Assembly (NCBI RefSeq): GCF_005771405.1
Contig: NZ_VAUA01000006.1
Coordinates: 145,251-209,250 of the forward strand
Direction: 5' to 3'
Source of the DNA: Parasedimentitalea maritima
Lineage (GTDB): Bacteria > Pseudomonadota > Alphaproteobacteria > Rhodobacterales > Rhodobacteraceae
DNA length: 64,000 bases
The translations under genes were made by a program, and so were the position numbers. The notes beneath the pieces are model-generated. The model was given only the letters and a program-made list of their open reading frames with translations. It ran no database searches and was not told where the DNA came from. Positions 52,628 to 60,204 of this stretch are shown one piece after another; position 1 is the first letter of the stretch, and every line of letters begins with the position of its first letter.

Positions 52628-53626
52628 ATGAACAGTCAGACTGCTGCCCCCTTTTGCGCCAACAAACAGTCAGGGCCCAACGCGGTCCATGACATTGAAA
52701 TCATTCTGCCTGAAGGTGCCGCGGCATCGGGGGCGCAAATGTTTCGAGATCTGTTTGATGCCGCCAATGATCTGATCCCAGCACAGCATTACCGGGTGAC
52801 TTTACGCAGTCTTTTGTCTCCCCTGCCCGAAGACCCGCAGCTGTGGCAACGTCGCACCGTGATTTTCTTAGGCGACATCCAATCCCGCTGGCAGGTTAGC
52901 CCAGCACAGCGCAGCCGGTTGCGACAACTGTTGCGGTTGGCGGCCCGAGTGGTTTTGGTCGGCGGCGCCGTATTCCTGCCCCGCGTGGTGGGGCAACTAA
53001 AGACTTCGCCTCTTGCCATCCATCCCAATTTTGCAGCCGCCGCCGTCGAAGAGCAATTGGTCGCCAGCGACCCGGGGCAACATGTGGCATCGGCAGGAAT
53101 CGTCAATAGCGCCAGCAGCCCCTTTGCGGCGTTACGCCTACTATTAAGGCTGATCCGTGACGATCACGGCCAACAGATTGCCAACGCGCTAGGCCAATAC
53201 TTAGGCCTCTCTGACAGCTCAAAACATGAAGTAAGTAAGGTCTCGCTGCACCTGCGCCAGCGGGCCTGCGGTGACACTCTGATCGCCACCACATTACAAT
53301 TGATGCAGGACAACCTGGAAGATCCAAAGCAGATCCGCGAATTGGCAGCGCAGGTTGGTGTTTCAACTCGAAAATTGGAGCGACGGTTTCAGGATAAAAC
53401 GGACACTACTCCGCTGGCCGCCTACCGCATGCTGCGGGTTGAACGTGCGCACCAGTTGCTCGTTCATACAGATCTGCCGCTGGCTGAAATTGTGGTGGCC
53501 ACAGGTTTTGGTTCGCGCACCAACCTACGGCACTGGTTCAAAAAGGGTTATGGCACCAGCCCGCAAACCCTGCGCCAGCAGTCCTTTGCGGGCAAGACGC
53601 CAACCGCCCTGCCCGCATACAATTAG
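52628..53626 (+). CDS. GlxA-type AraC regulator (DJ-1/PfpI-like domain plus HTH)
   Basis: 332 residues. The N-terminal part (about 20-190) is a DJ-1/PfpI-like sensor without an obvious catalytic Cys. The C-terminal AraC HTH pair (about 225-315) contains IRELAAQVGVSTRKLERRFQ and LAEIVVATGFGSRTNLRHWFKKGYGTSP. Proteins of this type (CdhR, GbdR, ArgR) often control carnitine, betaine or amino-acid catabolism. It follows gcvTHP, to which it may relate, because glycine is the end product of betaine demethylation. Its stop overlaps that of znuA in convergent orientation. Confidence 0.85.
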   Translation: MNSQTAAPFCANKQSGPNAVHDIEIILPEGAAASGAQMFRDLFDAANDLIPAQHYRVTLRSLLSPLPEDPQLWQRRTVIFLGDIQSRWQVSPAQRSRLRQLLRLAARVVLVGGAVFLPRVVGQLKTSPLAIHPNFAAAAVEEQLVASDPGQHVASAGIVNSASSPFAALRLLLRLIRDDHGQQIANALGQYLGLSDSSKHEVSKVSLHLRQRACGDTLIATTLQLMQDNLEDPKQIRELAAQVGVSTRKLERRFQDKTDTTPLAAYRMLRVERAHQLLVHTDLPLAEIVVATGFGSRTNLRHWFKKGYGTSPQTLRQQSFAGKTPTALPAYN

Positions 53627-54618
53627 TGACAGCCTGCCATTCTGTTACCCAGATCTAGCAAAAGCGAAGGATAGAACTGCGGTCCCAGTGGCAAGGCAGT
53701 TCCCATGGGATCAATCACAGCCGTTTTTGCGTTGGTCCCATCCAATACAGTCGCAACCAGTCCCTGGTTAAATTGCGGTTCTGAAAAGACACAAGTTGCC
53801 CCCAGTTCAGCCACCGTGTCGCGAACTTCAGTAATCCGCGACGGGCTAGGTGACGACGCATCACTTAGCGAGATGGCCCCCAAAGCAGACAGGCCGAAGC
53901 TGGTCTCAAAATACTGATAGGCATCGTGAAACACCACAAAGCCACCACCGCGCAGCGGATCAAGCGCAGCGTTGATTTTGATCACAACGGCCTCGATCTC
54001 TGCCTGACCTTCAGCCGCATTTTTTAAATAGGAGTTCGCATTTTCTGGATCAAACTGCGCCAGTTCATCCGCAATCAGGCCCAACCAGAGCTTGCCATTT
54101 TCCGGGGCTAGCCAGGCATGTGGATCAACACCTTCGTGATCATGCCCGTCGTGTTCCTCATCGTGGCCACTTTCCTTCTCATGCTCGTCTTCGTGCTCAG
54201 CTTCATGATGTTCTTCTTCCTCATGGCCGTGCTCATCACCTTCTTCCTCGTGACCAGCAAAACGCGCACCGGTCCGAAATGCCAGCGTTGTTGTCCCTTC
54301 GACATGCAGCAATTCGATAACGTGTGCCTCTGCGGCCAGAGTTTCTAACGATCCCTCAAGCCAAGGTGTCAGAGCCTCTCCCATCAAAAACACAAAATCT
54401 GCTTGGTTCAATGCCAGGGCTTCGGAAGGACGCATCGAATATCCGTGTGGAGAGGCGCCTGGTTGCACCACTAAATCTGGCGACCCGACACCCTGCATCA
54501 CGCGCGCAACTAGTCCGTGAACAGGCGCGATGTCAGTAGCCACTCGTGGTACATCCGCCTGCGCTACCCCGGTTAGAATCAGTCCGGATAACGTGACAAA
54601 AGCAGTTGTTTTTAACAT
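53623..54618 (-). CDS. znuA: Zinc ABC transporter substrate-binding protein
   Basis: 331 residues from ATG 54618, with GAGG six bases upstream. The ATG at 54630 has none. Signal peptide ends GVAQA. The cluster A-I fold is seen in ASPHGYSMRPS, HAWLAPENGK and VFHDAYQYFE, giving the three zinc His. Between them is a loop of about 40 residues rich in His, Glu and Asp (around residues 120-165), typical of ZnuA metal buffering. It is divergent from zur with Zur-box-like sites between. Confidence 0.94.
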   Translation of the reverse strand: MLKTTAFVTLSGLILTGVAQADVPRVATDIAPVHGLVARVMQGVGSPDLVVQPGASPHGYSMRPSEALALNQADFVFLMGEALTPWLEGSLETLAAEAHVIELLHVEGTTTLAFRTGARFAGHEEEGDEHGHEEEEHHEAEHEDEHEKESGHDEEHDGHDHEGVDPHAWLAPENGKLWLGLIADELAQFDPENANSYLKNAAEGQAEIEAVVIKINAALDPLRGGGFVVFHDAYQYFETSFGLSALGAISLSDASSPSPSRITEVRDTVAELGATCVFSEPQFNQGLVATVLDGTNAKTAVIDPMGTALPLGPQFYPSLLLDLGNRMAGCH

Positions 54619-54630
54619 CAGCGACCTCAT

Positions 54631-54648
54631 GTGATTTTATAACATTAC
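54631..54648. promoter_or_regulatory. Zur box 1
   Basis: On the minus strand the sequence GTAATGTTATAAAATCAC matches the Zur consensus GTAATGTTATAACATTAC at 16 of 18 positions, by my reading. It lies immediately before znuA. Confidence 0.65.
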
Positions 54649-54662
54649 GCGGCTTGTTAATT

Positions 54663-54680
54663 GTCATACTATAACATATC
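54663..54680. promoter_or_regulatory. Zur box 2 (weaker)
   Basis: GATATGTTATAGTATGAC on the minus strand keeps the ATGTTATA core (12 of 18 consensus positions). Together with box 1 it places a Zur site between znuA and zur for both directions. Confidence 0.45.
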
Positions 54681-54717
54681 AAGCGCTAAATGATCTGGCC
54701 AAGCGGGGAAATGTCGG

Positions 54718-55200
54718 ATGGGAACTATTGGCTTTGAAACCCACGACCATTCCAGTTGTATCAATGACTGTGTTGCTGTGGTTGACAAACACTGCAAGGC
54801 AGAAGGGTTGCAACTGACGCCAGTGCGACGCCGCGTGTTGGAAATTTTATTGCAGGAACATCAGTCGCTTGGCGCTTATGAAATTCTGGATCGTCTGCGC
54901 GAAGAGGGAATGGGTTCGCAGCCGCCCGTCGCATATCGGGCATTGGATTTCTTGGTCAAGCATGGGTTTGCCCACAAAATTGAGCGGCTAAATGCCTTTA
55001 TAGCCTGCTCGCACCCTGGTCAAAGCCACACTCCGGTATTCATGATTTGTCGTGAATGTAGTGCCGTGGCCGAAACACATACTGACCTGGACAAAGGCCA
55101 GCTGGGGCAATTGGCTCGCGATGTTGGTTTTCAAATTGAATGCAGCGTGGTTGAGGCCGAGGGCCTGTGCCCTAAATGCCAACAGCAGGCCTCGGCATGA
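54718..55200 (+). CDS. zur: Zinc uptake regulator, Fur family
   Basis: 160 residues. The winged HTH (about 20-90) has TPVRRRVLEILLQEHQSLGAYEILDRLRE and PPVAYRALDFLVKHGFAHKIERLNAFIAC. The C-terminal dimer domain has a CRECSAV structural-zinc pair and a closing CPKC pair. It represses znuA and znuCB when zinc is sufficient. It overlaps znuC by ATGA, so regulator and transporter are one operon. Confidence 0.93.
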   Translation: MGTIGFETHDHSSCINDCVAVVDKHCKAEGLQLTPVRRRVLEILLQEHQSLGAYEILDRLREEGMGSQPPVAYRALDFLVKHGFAHKIERLNAFIACSHPGQSHTPVFMICRECSAVAETHTDLDKGQLGQLARDVGFQIECSVVEAEGLCPKCQQQASA

Positions 55201-55949
55201 GCCTTGTTACCCTGACCAATCTAACTATCCACCATGGTGGGAACCCGGTGCTGACCGGAGTGAATTTCAACATTCAAGCTGGAGAGATTGTTACCGTAGT
55301 TGGGCCAAATGGATCCGGAAAATCCACTTTGCTGCGGGCTATTATCGGTGCTCTGCAGCCCAGTTCTGGGCAAGTAGCCCGCGCCAGTGGGCTGCGGGTT
55401 GGGTATGTCCCACAAAAATTGCATATAGACCCCACCCTGCCACTGACCGTGCGCCGGTTTCTGAGCCTGCCTTTGCGTGTTACCAATGCAGCTGCAACAC
55501 AGGCCCTGGAACAAGCAGGCGCAGGCCGATTGGCAAATCAACAAATGGCAGGGCTGTCGGGTGGCCAGTTTCAACGCGTGTTGCTGGCACGCGCGTTGTT
55601 GTGCGATCCTCAGCTGTTGATTCTGGATGAAGCGACCCAAGGGTTGGATCAGCCTGGGTCCGCCGCCTTTTATCAACAGATTGAAACGGTACGGCAACAT
55701 CTTGGCTGTGCTGTCTTGATGGTCAGCCACGAATTACATGTTGTGATGGCTGCCTCGGACCGGGTGATCTGCTTGAACGGCCATGTCTGTTGCGAAGGGG
55801 AACCGGAGCAGGTTGCCTCAGCCCCTGAATACCGGGCTCTGTTTGGCTCTGGGACCCAAGGGGCATTGGCCTTGTACCGGCATGAACACAACCATTCGCA
55901 TGATCAAGATTGCACCCACGAACACCATGACCACGAGGCCGCGCAATGA
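55197..55949 (+). CDS. znuC: Zinc ABC transporter ATP-binding protein
   Basis: 250 residues from ATG 55197. Walker A GPNGSGKST, signature LSGGQFQRVLLARAL, Walker B LLILDEATQGLD and switch His in VSHELH. The C-terminal tail HEHNHSHDQDCTHEHHDHE is His-rich and may bind zinc. It overlaps zur and znuB by 4 bp on each side. Confidence 0.94.
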   Translation: MSLVTLTNLTIHHGGNPVLTGVNFNIQAGEIVTVVGPNGSGKSTLLRAIIGALQPSSGQVARASGLRVGYVPQKLHIDPTLPLTVRRFLSLPLRVTNAAATQALEQAGAGRLANQQMAGLSGGQFQRVLLARALLCDPQLLILDEATQGLDQPGSAAFYQQIETVRQHLGCAVLMVSHELHVVMAASDRVICLNGHVCCEGEPEQVASAPEYRALFGSGTQGALALYRHEHNHSHDQDCTHEHHDHEAAQ

Positions 55950-56752
55950 CCCTGCTCGACAGTTTTTTGATCCGCGCTGCGTTGGCTGGGCTTGGCGTAG
56001 CCATTGCCGCGGCGCCCTTGGGTTGTTTTGTGGTTTGGCGCCGGATGGCCTATTTTGGCGATGCAACAGCTCATGCATCAATTCTGGGGGTCGCGCTGGC
56101 GCTCAGTTTTCAAACCTCTATCTTTACTGGCGTGTTGGTGGTGTCTTTGCTGATGGCCACCACAGTTTCGACCCTCAGCAATCGGGGATACGCGATGGAT
56201 ACCCTGTTAGGTGTTCTGGCCCATTCTGCGCTGGCCTTTGGTCTGGTCGCAGTGTCATTCCTGCAGGGCGTGCGTATCGATCTGATGGCCTATCTGTTTG
56301 GTGATATTCTAGCGGTGGGGCGGCTGGATCTGGCGGTGATCTGGGGCGGTGCTCTCTTGGTATTGGCGCTGCTGTGGTGGCGCTGGTCAGCCCTGCTGAC
56401 GGCGACACTCAACCCTGATTTGGCCTATGCTGCAGGCATCGACCCACGTCGCGAGCAACTGGTCCTGACCATCGCTCTGGCTCTGGTTGTTGCGGTTGCC
56501 ATTAAAGTGGTCGGGGTTTTGCTCATCGCCGCAATGCTGATCATCCCAGCTGCCACCTCACGTCCTTTTGCATCCACGCCAGAGCGTATGGCGCTCATCG
56601 CTGCCGCTATAGGAGGATTGTCTGCTCTGGGTGGGCTACAGTTGGCTTTTGCGCTCGACACGCCAACCGGGCCAACCATCGTCTGCCTCGCCGCGGTAAT
56701 GTTTGCTCTGTCCAGCTTGACCAGCCTGTTCTTCCGCGGCAACCGGATCTAA
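55946..56752 (+). CDS. znuB: Zinc ABC transporter permease
   Basis: 268 residues with about eight hydrophobic segments. GDATAHASILGVALAL and GVLAHSALAFGLV carry the conserved His of the ABC-3 family, and AVAIKVVGVLLIAAMLIIPAATSRPFA is the ATPase-docking region. It completes zinc uptake with ZnuA and ZnuC. Confidence 0.94.
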   Translation: MTLLDSFLIRAALAGLGVAIAAAPLGCFVVWRRMAYFGDATAHASILGVALALSFQTSIFTGVLVVSLLMATTVSTLSNRGYAMDTLLGVLAHSALAFGLVAVSFLQGVRIDLMAYLFGDILAVGRLDLAVIWGGALLVLALLWWRWSALLTATLNPDLAYAAGIDPRREQLVLTIALALVVAVAIKVVGVLLIAAMLIIPAATSRPFASTPERMALIAAAIGGLSALGGLQLAFALDTPTGPTIVCLAAVMFALSSLTSLFFRGNRI

Positions 56753-56771
56753 CCCCACATCTACCTGTGCA

Positions 56772-59051
56772 TCAGCTTCCGGTCCGCACGACCTTATGTC
56801 GGCGTGAACTCTCCTCAATGGCGCCCCACAGCGCTTTCTTGTTGATTGGTTTGCTCAGGAAACCGTCCATGCCGGCCTGCAGACATCTGTCTTTGTCTGC
56901 GGGCATGGCATTCGCGGTCAAAGCTATGATTGGGCAGTGACCTACACCGTTTGCCTCCTCGTATTCTCGAATGACCATGGTGGCTTCAAGCCCATCCATT
57001 TCCGGCATCATCATATCCATCAGCACGACATCAGGCCCGGTTTCACAGTACATCTCCACCGCCTCGACCCCATTGGCTGCAATACAGATTTCAACTGGGG
57101 CATCTTTTAGCATTTTGCGGACCACCAGCTGATTGGTTTTGTTATCTTCGGCCAAGAGCACGCGGAGTGTGCCTTCCATTGCCACTTGAACCTCGGGCGA
57201 ACTACGTGCGCTGACAAGGGCTCGCCCAGGACGTAACGATCGGCTAATCACACTATGTAGCTGCGCTGATCGAACCGGTTTCAGAGCAAGTTCGCACACG
57301 CCCAAAGCAATGCGTGTTTTCGCATCCAGAGACTGCTCGACCGACGACAATATGACCAAAGGCAATTCAACATGTTCGGGGATTGCGCGGATCCGCTCTG
57401 CAAGCTCAAGGCCATCCATTCCTGGCATCTGGTAGTCTTGCACAACAAGATCGAAAGTCTCGCCATGCAATCTTGCCGCGGCTAGAGCTGCCAAAGCCTC
57501 GGCCCCTGAACCAGCCAGTGTGCAGTGCATACCCCAGGTCGACAGCCGCTCAAACAGGATGGTTCGGTTCAGTTCCAGGTCATCTACGACCAGAACCTTC
57601 AGACCATTCAAGTTAACCTGATTGTGCAACACAGGTTCACATCTTCCTGCGCTGATCTGCAACGGTAGATCCATCGAGAAAACGGACCCCACGCCAGGAT
57701 CTGAACGCGCCGAAATGTCACCCCCCATCAACCGGAGGAGACGAGTGGAGATCGCCAACCCAAGCCCTGAGCCCTCAAAATTCCGTGTAGCGGCGCCATC
57801 CACCTGTTCAAAGGCGTTAAAGATATGATCGATCTTATCGTTTGGAATACCAATACCAGTGTCGGTCACCGAAATTTTAAGATCACAAAGGTCAGCCTCA
57901 AAGCTACCAGAGACATCGATAAAGACATACCCTTCCAAAGTGAACTTGACCGCGTTCCCAGCGATATTGGTCACCACCTGACGAATACGCCCCACATCGC
58001 CCTCAAACACTGTCGGCAAATCTGGATCATAGCGCAGTGTAATTTCGACGTTCTTTTCTGCCGCCGTCGGTGACAGCAATGTTACGATATCCTCCATCGC
58101 TGTCTGCAGATTGAACGTTTCACAATCCAGCTCCATCTTGCCCGCCTCAATCTTGGAGAAGTTGAGGATATCATTGATGATTGTGAGCAGCGCAGAGCCC
58201 GATTTGGCAATTGTCTCGGCATACATTGTCTGATCTTCATCCAGATCAGTTTCAAGGATCAACTCTGCCATACCAATTACCCCATTCATCGGGGTTCGGA
58301 TTTCATGTGACATGTTAGCAAGGAATTCAGATTTTGCCCCATTAGCAATGTCTGCGGCTTCCCGTGCCTGCTCCAATGCAAACTCTCGTTCGTCCCTTTC
58401 AACAAAGGTGTCTTCCATCACTCCAACAGAAAAGTTCAGTGCCCAGAATTCCCGAGAGGCAAACCAGGGCAAATGCAGGGTTGGCCGTTTAAGACCAGAG
58501 ATAGCGTCTGACATCCGTTGGTGTATCATTTGCAAAGGTCGCATCGCCAACAAATGGGTTAAGTACAATACCAGAGATGACAAGGCAGCGACGGTCAAGA
58601 CAGTCCACCAGATTGTCTGATGTACCTTCTCCTGCACCATGGCCTGACCTTCGCTGATTGACCATTTGACAATCATATGGGCAAACACAACGCCATCCCA
58701 TTCGACTGGACGCTCATACATCACGTAAGTCCATGTCTCTGGACCTTGCGTAGCATTGGCCTCAGCAATGACACTTCTGTCTTCCGCTAGTATCTGGATT
58801 CCCAGAATTTGCGGTTTACGCTTAATGGCTTCGTTCAGCCCGGTTTCCAGCACCGGTACGTCTTCGACGATTATAGCGTCAATCATCAAACCGCTCAGCA
58901 AAGAAACAGTTAGGTCAGCCTGCTCAGACAGTTGTTGTGTCAGTCGCTGTGTCTCGTATCGGCGTGCAAGATCACCAACAACCCAGGCGACCAATGCCGC
59001 CGCCAGAGCCATTGAAACAACAATTTGAAATAGAATACCGGAACGCTTCAT
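56772..59051 (-). CDS. Hybrid sensor histidine kinase with two receiver domains
   Basis: 759 residues. Two membrane helices (about 8-26 and 147-170) enclose a periplasmic domain of about 120 residues. A coiled linker (about 170-235) leads to HisKA with the phospho-His in [16 protein letters not shown] (His249), then HATPase (N-box [32 protein letters not shown]). Receiver 1 has Asp539 ([12 protein letters not shown]) and receiver 2 has Asp679 ([11 protein letters not shown]). No Hpt domain or DNA-binding output is present, so it must signal to a separate partner. It is 21 bp downstream of a PhnD-like binding protein, suggesting that protein senses for the kinase. Between znuB and this gene only 19 bp remain (convergent). 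Confidence 0.92.
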   Translation of the reverse strand: MKRSGILFQIVVSMALAAALVAWVVGDLARRYETQRLTQQLSEQADLTVSLLSGLMIDAIIVEDVPVLETGLNEAIKRKPQILGIQILAEDRSVIAEANATQGPETWTYVMYERPVEWDGVVFAHMIVKWSISEGQAMVQEKVHQTIWWTVLTVAALSSLVLYLTHLLAMRPLQMIHQRMSDAISGLKRPTLHLPWFASREFWALNFSVGVMEDTFVERDEREFALEQAREAADIANGAKSEFLANMSHEIRTPMNGVIGMAELILETDLDEDQTMYAETIAKSGSALLTIINDILNFSKIEAGKMELDCETFNLQTAMEDIVTLLSPTAAEKNVEITLRYDPDLPTVFEGDVGRIRQVVTNIAGNAVKFTLEGYVFIDVSGSFEADLCDLKISVTDTGIGIPNDKIDHIFNAFEQVDGAATRNFEGSGLGLAISTRLLRLMGGDISARSDPGVGSVFSMDLPLQISAGRCEPVLHNQVNLNGLKVLVVDDLELNRTILFERLSTWGMHCTLAGSGAEALAALAAARLHGETFDLVVQDYQMPGMDGLELAERIRAIPEHVELPLVILSSVEQSLDAKTRIALGVCELALKPVRSAQLHSVISRSLRPGRALVSARSSPEVQVAMEGTLRVLLAEDNKTNQLVVRKMLKDAPVEICIAANGVEAVEMYCETGPDVVLMDMMMPEMDGLEATMVIREYEEANGVGHCPIIALTANAMPADKDRCLQAGMDGFLSKPINKKALWGAIEESSRRHKVVRTGS

Positions 59052-59072
59052 CTGGGATGGCCTTCGAGGTCA

Positions 59073-59972
59073 TTAAAATAATTGACTTTTCTCCATTGCA
59101 CTGCGGACAAGGTCATAATCCGAGTCCGAGCCTTCCAAAAATCCATTTTTGGCAATCTGCTGTACAATGTCTTCGTTCTCGGATGACAACATCACCCGGC
59201 GCATCGCCGCTACAATGTTGGGTGGCACGTCTGATCCGGCCAACCAGGGTTTGGTTACATTGTCGAACGATACCAAAACGCGAATAGGAACCCCTTTGGC
59301 AACCAATTTTTTGTAGGTGCTTTCCTTGAGTGCACCAGCGCTAAAGCGCCCTGCCCCCACGGCTTCCCCAACCAGGTCATGGCGACCCAAGTAGGAAAAA
59401 TCCTGCAGGTCTCCACTACCAACCCCCGCGTCGAGCAATTCAGCTTGTGCGAGATAGCGGCCAATAGTCGACAATTCGTTGCCAAAGGCAAAACTGTGTC
59501 CCCTTAGCTGTGCCAGAGACTGAATGTCGCTGTCTGCGTGAACAACAATTACACCCTTAAAACGCTTGCCGCCCTTCTTTGATTCCATTGCAACCATCTG
59601 AACGTCTGAATTTTTGTTCACAACATGCACATAAGATGCGGGACCAAATCGAGCAAAATCCACATCACCGCTGGCCAGTTGCTCAATACCGGCTTCATAC
59701 TCTTTGGCGATCTTCATCTTGATGGTCACTGGTTCGCCCAGTTCTTCACTCATCCGTTCAGCCAGAAAGGACAGGAATGGACGATATTTTCGAACGGTTT
59801 CTGTAGGCTTGTCGGCAGCATAGGTACCAAAAGTCAGCGTCACATCTGCCTTTGCTTCTATAGGTAGCACCCACAGGCACGCAGCCAAAGTTATGGCCCC
59901 AATTTTGGCCGCGATTTGCGGTTTGGGTATGTAGCCGTCGATCACTCGTAAACACAACATTGCACAATTCAT
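59073..59972 (-). CDS. PhnD-like periplasmic binding protein, probable kinase partner
   Basis: 299 residues. A signal region with a longer N-part (hydrophobic stretch about 24-43, ending EAKA) precedes a PhnD-type fold (TLTFGTYAADKPTETVRKYRPFLSFLAERMSE, GDVDFARFGPASYV, SFAFGNELSTIGRYLAQAELL). The family binds phosphonate, phosphite or phosphate-like anions. Here there is no permease or ATPase, and the gene shares a unit with the hybrid kinase, an arrangement seen for binding proteins that serve as sensors. GAGGTGG precedes the ATG. It is divergent from the giant fusion gene. Confidence 0.85.
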   Translation of the reverse strand: MNCAMLCLRVIDGYIPKPQIAAKIGAITLAACLWVLPIEAKADVTLTFGTYAADKPTETVRKYRPFLSFLAERMSEELGEPVTIKMKIAKEYEAGIEQLASGDVDFARFGPASYVHVVNKNSDVQMVAMESKKGGKRFKGVIVVHADSDIQSLAQLRGHSFAFGNELSTIGRYLAQAELLDAGVGSGDLQDFSYLGRHDLVGEAVGAGRFSAGALKESTYKKLVAKGVPIRVLVSFDNVTKPWLAGSDVPPNIVAAMRRVMLSSENEDIVQQIAKNGFLEGSDSDYDLVRSAMEKSQLF

Positions 59973-59996
59973 TCTAAACCACCTCAGGTTTTAATT

Positions 59997-60131
59997 CCTG
60001 TACTCCTACAGGCTCGTTCCCACGCACATATTGGTCACATTGGTCAAAAGATTAGGTTAACCGGCCACTAGCCGGCTCGTCTTTTTTTACGGTAAAGCAG
60101 GCTTTTTACCGAACAGTTAACCAAACGGTAA
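59997..60131. promoter_or_regulatory. Regulatory cluster between the PhnD-like gene and the fusion gene
   Basis: Several elements lie in this 232-bp divergent region. CCTGTA-CTCC-TACAGG is a palindrome at 59997-60012. TTGGTCA occurs as a direct repeat at 60031 and 60040 (9-bp period). CCGGC-CACTA-GCCGG at 60061-60075 followed by CTTTTTTT (60081-60088) looks like a short intrinsic terminator or attenuator on the plus strand. CGGTAAA (60090) and TTTACCG (60105) form an inverted repeat, with a third CGGTAA at 60126. Together they suggest tight control of the gene at 60205. Individual roles are not proven. Confidence 0.4.
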
Positions 60132-60204
60132 GATTTGTGACGCTTTCATGACATCTTAATAAAAATTTTAGGGGTTGGCGCGAATCCGCCCAACATACAG
60201 ACAC

